Below are positions 22,543 through 33,249 of a DNA stretch of 64,000 nucleotides, in pieces. Source of the DNA: Adiantum capillus-veneris. Its lineage: Eukaryota; Streptophyta; Polypodiopsida; Polypodiales; Pteridaceae. The stretch covers positions 85,975,029 to 86,039,028 of the forward strand of contig CM043959.1 of the NCBI GenBank assembly GCA_014529385.2, given 5' to 3'. Positions within the stretch are counted from its first letter, which is position 1. Each line of letters starts with the position of its first letter. Below the pieces are notes generated by a model. That model searched no databases. It saw only the letters and a program-made list of their open reading frames with translations, and had not been told where the DNA came from. Made by a program: the position numbers and the translations under genes.

Positions 22543-23845
22543 TCAGGTGGCATTAACCAATGTAGACAAGTAGTGTATAAGGAAAGAGGCATCCCTACTA
22601 GAAGTGTCTTCTGTTGCTTTCCCTATGGAGCCTTTAGCTCTCCCAAGAAAATTATCCTTGTCAAGGAGTTCAAGAAAATTATCCTTGTCAAGGAGTTCAA
22701 TCTTCAAAACAAGAAGTAATAAATGATAACAAAAACTCAAAAAAACAATTAGAAAGGGAGATCGAGGTAAATTTGAATGTACCTATTGCAACACATCCTC
22801 GATAATGACTTTTTCTTAAAGGAGATTGCATGATCCATCCATCTCTCTTCTATCAACGTTCCTTTTTACCTTCTTTAACTTCAAATCTCTACCAAAAGAT
22901 TGGATACCAAGTCAACAAGCCTCCTCTCAAAATACTAATCTTTAAGAGTAGATTTCTTCTCCTCCACTCTTTTCAAACATAGAGCAAGTGCATCATGAGC
23001 AGGAAAAAATAAGTTATTGGATGTCTACAGATCAAGTGTCAAAAAAAAGTCCTTTGACTCTGCTTCTATATCAATGAAGTCTTTGGTCACCTTAGAAGCT
23101 TCAAAAATGGTTGCAATACAGAAGTCCTCCCTGATATTAAGCATGCATTGAATACGGTGGAGAAGGATATACTCTTTTTTATTGATATAAAATAAGGCAA
23201 GATCTCAAACAATAAGAGAGGCGTCAGATAACTCTACCTCCTTTGTGGACTCATCAATGACAGTACTAGCTTTAAATTGAGCAACATCAAAATTTGAATT
23301 CTCTTGCTCCTCAGCTACATCATCAATTTCTTCCTCCTCTAAAACTTCACCATTCTCAAGCTACAAGATTGTTCAACTTTGAAGAACAAATAAAAAATAA
23401 AGGCAGCTTCATTTGGAACAAGGTTGCAAGGCTTTGAATGGACACGACAAGAAATGGTTAGTGGTCAAACAAAAGAAGACTTCTTCAAAAAATCTTTCTA
23501 ATCTCCTTGTTACTTTGCGTTTCTCAATTAGGTTAGTAGTAAATTCAGTTAGATGACAATAACTCTTGACATCCAATACAAAACACTAACACTCAACTGC
23601 TTTTTCAAATTCTTTGATCTCGTCTGACAGAATATCTTTCAATTTGTCTAACATAATTGCAAGGTCAAATTTAGGATTAAATATTTCATATGCATGTGTG
23701 TACACTTCCATGAACCAACAACTTCTCACTTGGAATCTCTTCCTAAATCTCCTCTTGACCTTCAGTAATCAGACATCGTTTTGCTAAAGCTTTGGGGATG
23801 ATTTGATAGAAGAGGGTATCAAGGAATCAAACCCAAATGACACAA
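22543..23845 (-). pseudogene. Decayed multi-exon gene of unknown function
   Basis: The minus strand keeps a coding look over about 1.3 kb. From 23845: FLDTLFYQIIPKALAKRC and LITEGQEEI, a stop, EEIPSEKLL. After a frameshift near 23725: YTHAYEIFNPKFDLAIMLDK, EIKEFEKAVEC, a stop, and so on to about 23430. A low-quality gap follows, then LEEEEIDDVAEEQENSNFDV (about 23340) to LKRVEEKKSTLKD and FERRLVDLVSNLL (about 22890). After an intron-like stretch ending in a consensus acceptor (TTGAAG), an exon has ELLDKDNFL twice in tandem and GRAKGSIGKATEDTSSRDAS (about 22700-22600). Four internal stops are TAG where CAG fits, two are TGA. No family was recognised. It has the look of a host gene relic, not a transposon. 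Confidence 0.45.
22644..22700. repeat. 27-bp tandem duplication in the decayed gene
   Basis: The unit containing 'aaaattatccttgtcaagg' and 'agttcaa' is present twice head to tail. On the minus strand each unit codes ELLDKDNFL, so the duplication is in frame. It lies just after the putative splice acceptor. Confidence 0.8.
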
Positions 23846-23899
23846 TATGGTAGAGGATAATAATGTATGGATATCTGCGATTGGATCGTGTGGGAGACT

Positions 23900-25230
23900 C
23901 GGTGGTGGATGGAGAGAGAGAGGAAGTGATGGATGGGGAGGGAAGTGATCGATGAAGAGAGAGAAAGGGAAGATGGCAGTGTTCAGATTTGAAGCCTTAA
24001 CTGCACAATAGGAGTACGTGTGGAAGTATACAAGGTTACATCGTGTAAGATAAGCTGGACAAACGCTTCAGTACATTACGAAGCGATGGGGACGGTTGCA
24101 AGAAAGAAGATACACCGGTACCACACCGTACGGAGTGTTTGATGGGTATGGGACGAGAGAGGAAATGGTAATGTATCTTGTATATGCAATCAAAAAATGA
24201 CCATTGATGACACGTGTCAAGCATGCATGTGTGCCGCATGGCAAGGCTCCAAGGGTCATGGCCTCGCTCACGTCTTCAAATCACGTCGTTCTGATAATTT
24301 TCCCTCATTTTATTTCAAATTTTCTACACTCGACATGGTGCGATACAGCTCCTACATGACATGATACACTATGCATTGCTTATTGGCACCCCTTCCCGTC
24401 ATGTCGCCCTGGCCTATGCTCGATCATTTTGGCTTCATCCTGCACGATGCGATAGAGCTTACTCGTAATTGCTCATAAGGATCCCCCTCGCTTCGTTTGA
24501 GTAATATGCATGCATTAAGCAAAGCTATGTTGTAGTTGCCTTTTTCTCTTCTAATGTCCAAGAAGCACGGCACAATATAACAGGGTCGGCAAAGTTTGAA
24601 GCACAAGTCATCGCTTTGTTTGGACATTCTTATATGCATCTCACGACATCTTCCTACCATCTCGCTCGGCTCGATACAGCAAGGTCTTCAAAGTTTGGAG
24701 CGCACGTCATCACTCCATTCGCGCGTACCGGTCTACCATCCCACGACATCTTCAATCTTTAGGAGAAAGATGTTATCTTTATTATTTCATTGCCAAGTAT
24801 TCATGGGAGAAGTAAATTGTAAGCCTGAAGTATGATCTATGCTTGATGGTCCCTTATTTTCTATTGTAGCTCTTTGATCGAGGTATGCTTGCATTGCTGC
24901 CAAACTTATTGTCGGTGACCTGAGTACCACAAACAAGGATTCCAATATAGAAGCTTTCAAGTGCTACAATCAAAATTTTCCTTTACAAACAGGCTCTAAC
25001 ATCTTGTGGATGCAGGGTGCTTGTCAATACATGAAAATATCTTGAGTCAAGATGCAAGATGACTAGACTCGCTGGTAGTGTGCATCACATGTGCCATTGA
25101 TTTGTTTGGAGTTTTTAACTCATGTACTCATGTTATTTATTTATTTATTATATTTGCTACAATTGCATGAATATCTAAAGTCTTGGGACATGCGGATGAA
25201 AGAGTAGGCACTTTCTACGGTCTTGGAAAG
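23900..25230. other. Non-coding stretch, no supported gene
   Basis: A purine-rich run (gagagagaggaagtgatgg) lies at 23910-23975 just 5' of the decayed minus-strand gene and could be its former leader; this is only positional. Short frames on both strands at 24.04-24.84 kb have no motif. Confidence 0.4.
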
Positions 25231-25244
25231 ATCAATAAACCCAA

Positions 25245-25750
25245 ATGATCCAAACTCTCCTATGGCACCAAACCCAGATGATCCACTTTCCTATTCCACC
25301 AAAGAAAGCTAGAGCCACCAAGGATGTAGATTCAAAGAAAAGGGAGGACAAGAAGAAGAGCCATGCAAAGAGGATCCATGTAAAGAGCCCTGCAAAGAGT
25401 AGCCATGCAAAGAAGAGCCCTATCAAGAGGAAGGACTCTACCAAGAAGAAGAACCTTGAAAAAGAAAAAGCGGAATCAAAGGGCCCTCCATTCCATTCAC
25501 CATTGAAATTCAAGGCTCAAAAGCGTCGTTCAACTAAGAACATTAAAGGAGAAGAGTCTGGCTAACCTTTCAAACTTCCATTCATGTTTCCAAAGAAGGT
25601 TGCCAAGTCTCCCAAGCCAATCCCTCAAGAGCCCAAAGCACAATCCCCCATAGAGCCCACTGCCATGTTCCCCAAGCCAAGCCCTGAGGAGCCCAAGTCA
25701 TCATCCCTCAAGGAACCTAACTCACCACCACTCCCTCTTGAACCGATTTA
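25245..25750 (+). pseudogene. Lysine-rich then proline-rich ORF, unidentified
   Basis: The frame from 25245 is extremely lysine-rich, with repeated KSPAK, KSHAK, KSPIK and KKKN blocks from about residue 20 to 75. It ends in TAA at 25563-25565. In the same frame after this stop the text continues as PFKLPFMFPKKVAKSPKP, then repeated P-K-P-(I/S)-P-(Q/E)-E-P-K units up to 25750. The two halves look like one low-complexity basic protein with a single premature stop. The SPAK-type repeats recall linker-histone tails, but composition alone is weak evidence and no globular domain is visible. It may equally be a gag-like relic. Confidence 0.3.
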
Positions 25751-26306
25751 ATCTCTCGTGAATACAAAAGAAAAAGGATCTTTGAGGATGCAAGATCCTC
25801 TCAAGCAAAAAGAAAAATGGAGTTTCATGATTGATTACATTACTCCACAAAAAGTTACAGACACTTTTCTTCATTTTGTCCATATGAACATATGCTTTTT
25901 GGTGATTCATAATTTTGTACTTCAAAATTTAATGCCAACTATTCAATTCTAAACTGTGTATCATGGTGTCATCTAGATTTAAAACTACATAAATAATGAT
26001 CATAAGATAGAAAAGAAATGTATATTTGTAAAATATGATGTAGTTCTTCATATATACCTTCTTTTTATGAAACCCTGCATTAAACAAATCCATTGTTTTG
26101 TACAAAAACTCAAGGGGGAGTCGCTATGTATAAATTGTATATATCACGTGCATTCAAAGACTATTTATAAAAATCTTTACCTGTGAATTTTTAATGAATA
26201 AACATCCCTTTCGTATTGAATCTGTAAACGTTTTTTCCAATTTTATAATAAAATTGTATAACCCCTTCTGTTACACTCATGTGAGTCACATAATCATTAA
26301 GTGACA

Positions 26307-26335
26307 CCCCCCCCCCCCCCCCCCCCCCCCCCCCC
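26307..26335. repeat. Poly-C tract (29 nt)
   Basis: An uninterrupted run of 29 C. The opposite strand can form G-quadruplex structures. The length may be affected by sequencing or assembly error. Flanking sequence (gtgaca / gagaaaaagaagg) is not shared with the other C/G tracts. Confidence 0.9.
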
Positions 26336-26510
26336 GAGAAAAAGAAGGTGGCTTAATAGCATACATAACATCTGCAATCTCCTTATGCATTGCTTTGAAT
26401 ATCCCACTTTGGCTCTCCACAAGCTGCCACTCCACAATTGCTGAAGAAAAGATATTTGAAATGGAATCAAAAATAAGAGAGAACAATGGAAGAATGTTAA
26501 ATTCAATATA

Positions 26511-26843
26511 TCAAATAGACAAGATGTAATAATTATCATAGTAAAAATAGAGTGTGGGATGTTCATCCAAGTTTAACATCATATCTTTGGCCATGTACAC
26601 ATGTTGAACTTTAGCTAGCCAACCATTGTCGATCACTTTGAAAACAAGAACACGACCTTTCCAATGGTTTTTTATTTTATCTCGCTTGGTTCTCCTCACT
26701 CTATGTACACCTTTGCATAAAGGAATCATTGTTACCCAATGATTCACACAAAAAAACATGGGTTTCCAAAGACAATCCTCTCTAACATTATAAAAGTCAT
26801 AAGAGGTTATTTTATGAGAAGGGCGACGTATAGAAGACGTCAT
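26511..26843 (-). CDS. Unidentified ORF, possible exon (110 codons)
   Basis: The frame starts with ATG at 26843 and codes a compact, basic, aromatic-rich protein with HWKGRVLVFKVIDNGWL and VYMAKDMMLNLDEHPTL. Composition looks more coding-like than the other short frames nearby. A pyrimidine-rich tract ending in CTTCAG follows at about 26452-26440 on the same strand, with an open segment IVEWQLVESQSGIFKAMHKE behind it, so a second exon is possible. No family was recognised. It lies 3.2 kb 3' of MADS exon 2 on the same strand but shows no K-box features. Confidence 0.3.
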   Translation of the reverse strand: MTSSIRRPSHKITSYDFYNVREDCLWKPMFFCVNHWVTMIPLCKGVHRVRRTKRDKIKNHWKGRVLVFKVIDNGWLAKVQHVYMAKDMMLNLDEHPTLYFYYDNYYILSI

Positions 26844-26849
26844 AGAAAC

Positions 26850-28260
26850 TCAATTATTAGAGAAGAAAAATAATACAGTGACGAAAAGAAGCAAAGCTCT
26901 CACAAAATAAAGGGAAGGTGAAAAACATGTTTGAAAAAAGTAGTTCATTTTTTTAGTAATAACCTTGTTTTTAGAGTCTTCAAATATAGATTTCGTATTT
27001 TTTGACAATGATTTTGTGAATTATAAAATAGAACAAAAGATCAAGTTCAGTACTTTGAGCCGCAAATTTAATGGGCTTAACCGCCAAACACCTAAATATA
27101 ACAATTTCGGCCTTGTGATCAAAACACTTAGCTGTTCTCCGCCAAAATAAGACCATCAAGACCTAAGATAGAGGAGACAAGAGTGCCATACTGTTGCATA
27201 CATGTCAAATGACTATTGGATTATTCTTTAATCCTCAGATTAACAAACAACTCTTTTCTAGTCGTTTTTTGCCCTAATGTCCTTAAAAAAACTCGAATCT
27301 ACCACTCTCATATTTGTGGATCTACTCCCAAACTCCAAGGTACAAAACCCTTGGATTGACTTAGCTCTATTTCCATAGAGCTCTTTTCTCCTACAGAGGC
27401 TCATGCCTCTCTCTACTCCTACTTCCTTGTAAAGAGAAAGTACAACTGCATACAAACACTCATAGATCAAAATATGAAAAACCACCTGTACTGAAGAGTC
27501 AATTGAAACTCAGATTGCAACTCAGCTCTCAAAAATTAACTCTCCCTTTGACTTGGCTCATGATCTCGTCCTCTTGAGCTGTACTCTATAGATAGTGGTC
27601 GGTTAGAGAAATAATCCCTAGAATAAATTTGGTGGTCTGATCTTTTGGCCACTTTGGGGTTAACTTACAAGGTAATCTCTTTGCAAAACAATCCATATGT
27701 GACTAAAAGAAACTGAGATATACTCTCTATTAACTTTAATAAATTCATATCCCTTAGATAAACTCATTAATTCAACAAGGATCGATAAGAAAAAAAACTT
27801 GATTTAATTAATTTAAAAATGGCATACCCATTGTGCCAAGAACTATCTCGCCCTTAAGTTTTCCATTTGAGAGCACATATTTCTTTCACTTTCTTCAACT
27901 AGAGCTTCCTACTATTTTGTTGCTCAGGTGGTGCCAAGGCATCTCAAAGGACACATCACACCCCTCAAGGGACATGATATGGAAGTTTTAATGGCCAATG
28001 TAACCTTGAATCTCGTCATAACCATAGCACTTTCCTTGTTTTGAGAATCTAACTTTTACTCAACAAATCTAAGAAGCAATAGCAATAGCCTTTTTCATTG
28101 TACTCACTTGTTGTCCTTCTCTTTGAAATTCTCAATCTCTAATGACTTGGAAGACAGGTATACCAATCTCAAAATTCAAAGAGCCTTTAAGCAAAGGATT
28201 TAAAATACAAAAAATCCTATAAGCAACGAATATAAAATCCAAAATATGATCCATAGCTAA
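26850..28260. other. Non-coding stretch, no supported gene
   Basis: AT-rich, with frames of at most 75 codons (27258-27485 minus) without motifs. If the MADS gene is intact this stretch would lie within one of its introns; this cannot be shown from the window. Confidence 0.4.
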
Positions 28261-28300
28261 AAGATGCTCTAAGAGTACTTCTGCTTTAGACAATACCTTT

Positions 28301-28445
28301 GTAGCTCACCTAGTGAGCCCCAACAATAGAACTCTGTGTCGTAGCTCATCTGGTAGGTGGCCACAATAATACTCTGTCTAGTGAGCCACAACAATAGAAC
28401 TCCATGTAGCTCTTGTGGTAGGTGGCACCAAGAGCACTCCATCTG
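28301..28445. repeat. Tandem repeat, ~40-bp units
   Basis: Three to four degenerate units beginning GTAGCTC (28301, 28341, 28405), with shared 'gtgagcc.caacaatagaact' or 'ggtaggtgg.cacaa' parts. No coding meaning is seen; the minus frame across it (28514-28269) is a by-product. Confidence 0.6.
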
Positions 28446-28661
28446 TTCCTTCAAAAAGACCTTCCAAAAACAAGCTACAGATAATGAAATTTCCCAAAAG
28501 CTTTGATCGCACACTAAAATTGTGTTGCGCTATGTCACCTTGTAGTAGTTACAAGCGATCAAACATTTGGCTTTATAATTCGTTACGGACAACAATGATG
28601 AAAAGAGTAACCCCACTCATTTCAAATAATAATCCCTCCAATTCTCATGTTGAAGAAACCG

Positions 28662-28663
<2 letters not shown>

Positions 28664-28706
<43 letters not shown>
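28664..28706. repeat. (GA)n microsatellite
   Basis: About 20 GA units with one interruption (GGGAG). It lies in non-coding DNA. Confidence 0.95.
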
Positions 28707-28707
<1 letters not shown>

Positions 28708-29297
28708 ATGCTTGACAAATGTGCACATTAGGATGTGACTTGAAAGAAATTCCTTTTCATGATACATTAAGGCCTAAGGCCAACTGGGGTGTAGTTAGCT
28801 CTAAGCTCTCAAATCAAATTACAAATTACCACATCCCTTACCTATGAATGTGAGGTAGAGGGGATAATAATAGGAAATGTGAGGTAGAGGGGGTAATATT
28901 CTTCTTGTTATGGACTACCCCCTTGCATATGCGGGGCACCTCAGATATGGTCCCTTGATTACGATTCGTTCCTTTCAAATTTGGTACTTGCAAGTACCTA
29001 AGCTATATGATCCAAATATATTGATCCATCCTTTGATTTTCATATTATCCATCCTTTCTTTATATTGTTACTGGGACAATATGATTGATTTATGGACAAC
29101 CTCTGTATTAGGCCCGGTTCAGACGAACCCGACGGTAGCAACCATGGCTTTCACGTGCCTCTAGCATGCGTGTTCACAAGAGATGGAGGCAGAGTTACTT
29201 GTAAAGATGTGAGCTTGGTTGTGCGACGTCTTAGCCCTGCTATCAAAGCTTGAGCCCCCTCGCCCGCGAATGGCACACGGTAGAAGTAAATTCCCCC

Positions 29298-29331
29298 GGG
29301 GGGGGCGGGGGGGGGGGGGGGGGGGGGGGGG
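29298..29331. repeat. Poly-G tract abutting GTTCAGA
   Basis: Eight G, one C, then 25 G, followed directly by GTTCAGATG. The same order of G-run and GTTCAGA occurs, inverted, at 31867-31888. The surrounding 29110-29440 is GC-rich, unlike the rest of the region, and begins with GGCCCGGTTCAGACGAACC, which repeats the GTTCAGA word. This suggests transposon ends, though a complete inverted-repeat pair could not be established here. Confidence 0.7.
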
Positions 29332-29631
29332 TTCAGATGTAAAGGGGTCAGTGCTCAAGTGCTCTGAGCTGGTTTCGGGTGCACGCTTTTGCAGTTGGCC
29401 ACGCCTTTGCAAACTTGGCCGAGCACTCTAGGCCGGCCCTCTGACAACACGCGAGACCATCTGCAACTTTTTTTGCAGCCAATAAAATAGGCCTTAGGTA
29501 TTTATCTATCTATTTCGTCTTGAATATTACATCAATGATTCAATTTGGAAACTAAGTGAAAGAAAACCCTAGTTTTATTAAATATTTAGATCACGTCTAA
29601 ACCAGGATCTATACTTCTATAGTATCTTTCC

Positions 29632-29644
29632 TATATATAAAGGG
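29632..29644 (+). promoter_or_regulatory. TATA-like element without assigned gene
   Basis: CTATATATAAAGG followed by a G/C-rich stretch. It is oriented to the right, opposite to the MADS gene, and no plus-strand gene follows. Listed only as a sequence match. Confidence 0.2.
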
Positions 29645-30033
29645 GGGAGGGATTCCGCCGCCGCCTCCCTAAACGTGTCATCCTCTGCAAAGTCCGACCA
29701 GTGGGCAGCCGGGCGAGAGAGAGAGAGAGGTGCCGCTTGCGGCGGCCCATACAAACTAGTGTGTTATCGACCTTCTTTACCCATTCTGTACCGTAAATTT
29801 CATGTACAAAACACTGTGCAAACCTCAAGTGCTCTACCTGTTGTCTATCTGTGTATGAGTGAGTGAGTGAGTGAGTGCGAGAGAGAGAGGCCACAATAGA
29901 GAATAAATTTTCAGGAGCTGCTGCATGTTTCAAGCATGATGACAATGGTTGCATCGATCAGTCATCGACCCTTGCTTCGTTATCAAGAGAAACATTTTTA
30001 AGGAAGGACGAGGAGAGGAGTGGGAGGACTCAC

Positions 30034-30397
30034 AGCTTCAAAGTCGGTGGTATCCTTGGCTTCAACACAAGTGGGTCGAGCTGCTAGGTCCTCACAAGCA
30101 TCGACGTTGCAGTACGATCGAATGATTTCCGGCATGCTCCTGGCCATGAAAATCACACTCAATAATGTCAGATAAGCCAGCATTACAGTAGTAGCTTTAG
30201 CTAATGTCTGCATACCGGCCTTCTGCGTACTGAAACAGCCTGCCGGAGCTGGAGAAGACGATGAGGCCCACATTGGCATCGCACAGAACCGAGAGCTCAC
30301 GTGCCTTTTTCACCAGCCCCATGCGCCGCTTGCAGAAGGTCACCTGCCGACGGGTTCTATTGTCGATGCGCTTCATCTCGATTTTGCTGCGGCCCAT
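30034..30397 (-). CDS. MIKC-type MADS-box transcription factor, exons 1-2 (partial gene)
   Basis: Exon 1 (30397-30216, 182 bp) starts at ATG and codes a complete MADS domain: [10 protein letters not shown] at the start, then [23 protein letters not shown] and [16 protein letters not shown]. The 182-bp length ending in phase 2 before GTATGC is the classical first exon of MIKC genes. Exon 2 (30139-30034, 106 bp) follows a consensus CAG acceptor and begins [10 protein letters not shown], the usual start of the I domain, ending before GTGAGT in phase 0. The product would bind CArG boxes as a dimer in the nucleus. Substitutions such as [10 protein letters not shown] and DANVG set it apart from the common angiosperm subfamilies. 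K-box and C-terminal exons were not found to the left, so either introns are very long or the gene is truncated. No stop or frameshift is seen in the two exons. Confidence 0.85.
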
Positions 30398-30416
30398 CGC
30401 CAGCCAATGCACACAC

Positions 30417-30420
<4 letters not shown>

Positions 30421-30458
<38 letters not shown>
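30421..30458. repeat. (GA)n microsatellite in the MADS 5' leader
   Basis: Nineteen GA units on the plus strand, i.e. (CT)n on the MADS sense strand, ending 24 bases upstream of its ATG. CT-rich leaders and GAGA-type repeats are common next to plant transcription-factor genes and can bind BBR/BPC proteins; a role here is inferred from position. Confidence 0.9.
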
Positions 30459-30461
<3 letters not shown>

Positions 30462-30542
30462 GGGGAGAGCGACCAGTCGAAGCAGGTTCAACGGGTTATT
30501 ATTATGACTAGAAAGCATGTCATAGGGGTTGCTTTTTAATTA

Positions 30543-30550
30543 CCTATATA
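30543..30550 (-). promoter_or_regulatory. Possible TATA box of the MADS-box gene
   Basis: On the minus strand the sequence reads GTATATAGG about 150 bases upstream of the MADS ATG. With transcription starting some 30 bases downstream, the leader would be about 115 nt and include the (CT)n run. No CArG box close by was recognised. Inferred from motif and spacing only. Confidence 0.35.
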
Positions 30551-30799
30551 CGGCCTTTCCGCATGCGTAGCAAATCACATTCAACCCTTCGTCCGGACAA
30601 ATGGGCGAGCACTGCCCACGTGCCCACTCCGGGCTTCGTGCATTTTGTAACGGGATGCTCCAAGCAAACTTCCAAGCTTCAAAGCATAATAAGAGGCCTA
30701 CTACATAGGCAGGGGTCACCCAAGGCATACTTCTTCTTGATAATTACCCCCAATCGTAGTAACGCGAGACATAGCAGCCAAGCACAATAGAACTTTACA

Positions 30800-31770
30800 A
30801 AACTTATGCCAATTTTGGCATAGTTGCAGACCGTTGTCATGAATTTGTTTTAATGAAGACGGAACATTGAAGCATCAAAGTGCAAAGAAAAAATCGTGGA
30901 GGCGGCACGTTTTGTCTTTTTGCCTCTCTATCGCACAAGGACAGGTGACACCCCGCAGATCTCTCATTGGTTTCATGCGGACTTGCTCCCTCTCTCTGTC
31001 TCTCTCTCTCTCTCAAGTGTCCTTGAGCGGTGCACCTTGTGCACCTTAAAAAATCATGTGTATCACATGCGTTTGAAGGATAATTAAAATCCTCCTCTAC
31101 ACATTTTACAGGTTCAAATAAAACAACCCCTATTTCTTTATAAACTTACTAGTTTTTTTTGAAGACCCTCTTGTCGATGTAAATCTTAACTATTATGAGT
31201 TAAAATGTAACCTCTTATCAAGTGCACATGATACACCTACAACTGTAGAAGATGCACCCCTCGGGCAAGTGTCTTGCAGATTCTTACTGCTGACCTCTAC
31301 ACATTGGCAATTGTCACAAAACGGCCAAATTATAGTTGCATGCGACCATGGTGAAGGGCACTCTTGTTGCTTTAATTGCCGCAAATCATAATAGGCCTTA
31401 GTTTTGCATTACTAATAACTAGGCTTTGTGTGACCACACTCATACTCTCGTAGCTTCTTTGATGTAAAGGGCCCTCTTGAATGACATGATGCTTTTAGCA
31501 ACAGTGATCCAATCCCATACACAAACATTTTATAAACCTGATTGGCTGCCACCATCCCACTCTTGGCTATGAGAAGCTCTATTACGATCTTACAGACTCT
31601 TTGCACACGCATGTCTGCTGCTTGTACTCTCCAGTTCAAATGTGCTTCATGCCCAAATTCAGAGGGTGGTTCAACCACTGTCCAATTCAAAGGTGCTTCA
31701 TATTTATTTTTTTATACAATGTTGGTGGAAGTCACTGTATTTTCCTTCCGGCCAATCAAGCGGGCTTTTT
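30800..31770. other. MADS upstream region, no second gene seen
   Basis: No supported coding frame. A pyrimidine run (CTCTCTCTGTCTCTC) lies at 30990-31015. The minus frame 31690-31412 (92 codons, begins MNWTVVEPP) has no recognisable motif and is left unassigned. Confidence 0.4.
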
Positions 31771-31773
31771 GAT

Positions 31774-32085
31774 GCCCCGTTCACAATGGGCGGTGGAAGA
31801 TGCTGACAGGGCAGCCATGTCAAGGCAGAGAAACGCTTTTTCTCTTCCACCCTGCCCTATTTCTCTTCTGAACCCCCCCCCCCCCCCCTTCGCCCGTGAG
31901 CACTTCCACCCTGACAAGGGTCTCCTGCAGCCTATGAGGAATCGCCATGCAAGCAAAGCCGGCCAGGCAGCTACCGCCTTGTGTGAGAATAGCACGGCGA
32001 TGGAAGACGAAAGTTGTGCTCTTTTCCGCCTGGAAGTGCTGAGCAACCCGTTTTCTTCCACCCTTCCGGTCTGAACCCACCCTTA
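31774..32085. mobile_element. Putative MITE with GTTCAGA-type inverted ends
   Basis: The left border reads CCCCGTTCACAATGGGCGG then TGGAAGA. The right border, reverse-complemented, reads GGGTTCAGACCGGAAGGG then TGGAAGA. An additional internal copy of the end (TTCCACCCTGCC ... TCTGAACC) lies at 31840-31873 and runs into 16 C. The body is GC-rich relative to both sides. No coding frame is credible. The ends are imperfect and the target duplication is not clear, so the boundaries are approximate; the internal end suggests one copy inside another. Confidence 0.4.
31873..31888. repeat. Poly-C tract (16 nt) after TCTGAA
   Basis: Sixteen C follow TCTGAA at 31867-31872. Reverse-complemented this is a G-run followed by GTTCAGA, matching 29298-29337. 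Confidence 0.9.
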
Positions 32086-32089
32086 GATC

Positions 32090-33122
32090 ATCTATGGACT
32101 CGGCTTTCATTGTTGGTTGGCACGACAAAACCACCACTAGTTGGCCTATGCATAGCCAACAAGCCCTCTAACCCTTCCTACGGAGTGGAAGACGACCACT
32201 ATTTTAGGCGGCATAGAATCTCAAGGACGATTGCTTCATATAAAAATCTTGTAATGGGTCACAAAAGTAGCTTAAGCCACAACAGTCGCTCATAACAAGA
32301 TTCTGGTACTTTATCCAATCTATATATGATATATGGGAACTTCTTGATCGATATTGTGACAAAGACTTTGAGAGTCATCGTTAGAGTCAAAATCCAACGA
32401 ATTAAAAATTCACTTTTTCAAAAATAACAAATTTGAATAGATCCAAAACTTATTGCTTTAGGCGGATGAATATAAAACGCTATCAGCCTTTATGTGTGTG
32501 AGTATCATTAAATCTTGATAGATCTATTAGTGGGATTTTTCAAAGAAGTTTGAGCGTGCTCAAAAATGATTTAATCTCGCTTCGAAAAATGATTTGATCT
32601 CACTTTTAAAAAATGTAGTAAACTTTTATACATTTTGATAAATTAGTCTTTGGAGATAATCCTTGATTTAGTATCTTATTATTTTTTATTGTCTCATAAT
32701 ACGTGATTTTGTATTTTCCTAAAAAGGGTTTTTTTGTCTACATATACAAAGAATCATCGGTTATTTTGGTCCAAAGGTCCCTTAAAGCCACAAAAGTGAC
32801 TTTTCTATATTAAAAGTCTAAGTGTTAACACAGTTTTTCTGAGAAAAGTAATCTCTTTTTTATGCACTTCCAAAGAGGGAATCTTAGAAGCCTAAAGTAC
32901 TTTTTCACTTTTTTTCAAAACAAAAACAGGTGGAATACCTCATTTCTATTCTTGCTTTTAAACAATATTATTAAATTTCTAGTGGCATAATATTAATCCG
33001 AGACACACTTTTTCTCCAACACTACATGATGCACACAACTCAGACACTCACCCCTTGTGCTCACGATAGACGTGCCATGAATTAATTTTGCTTTGGGCAA
33101 CAAATAGAAATGCCTTGCACCA
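32090..33122. other. AT-rich non-coding stretch
   Basis: No supported coding frame and no repeat border. It ends at the poly-C tract next to the truncated 5' side of the Athila-like gypsy element. Confidence 0.5.
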
Positions 33123-33145
33123 CCCCCCCCCCCCCCCCCCCCCCC
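33123..33145. repeat. Poly-C tract (23 nt)
   Basis: 23 C followed by an AC-rich microsatellite-like stretch (aacacacacacatacac). It lies within about 100 bp of where gypsy gag sequence begins, so it may mark a break or slippage-prone junction. Confidence 0.9.
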
Positions 33146-33249
33146 AACACACACACATACACACAAAAAACCACCATCCCACCCCCCACATGTGATGGAG
33201 AAGATTCTTGTGAGATAGAGAAAATGCCAAATTATAATCCCGTTGCTTG

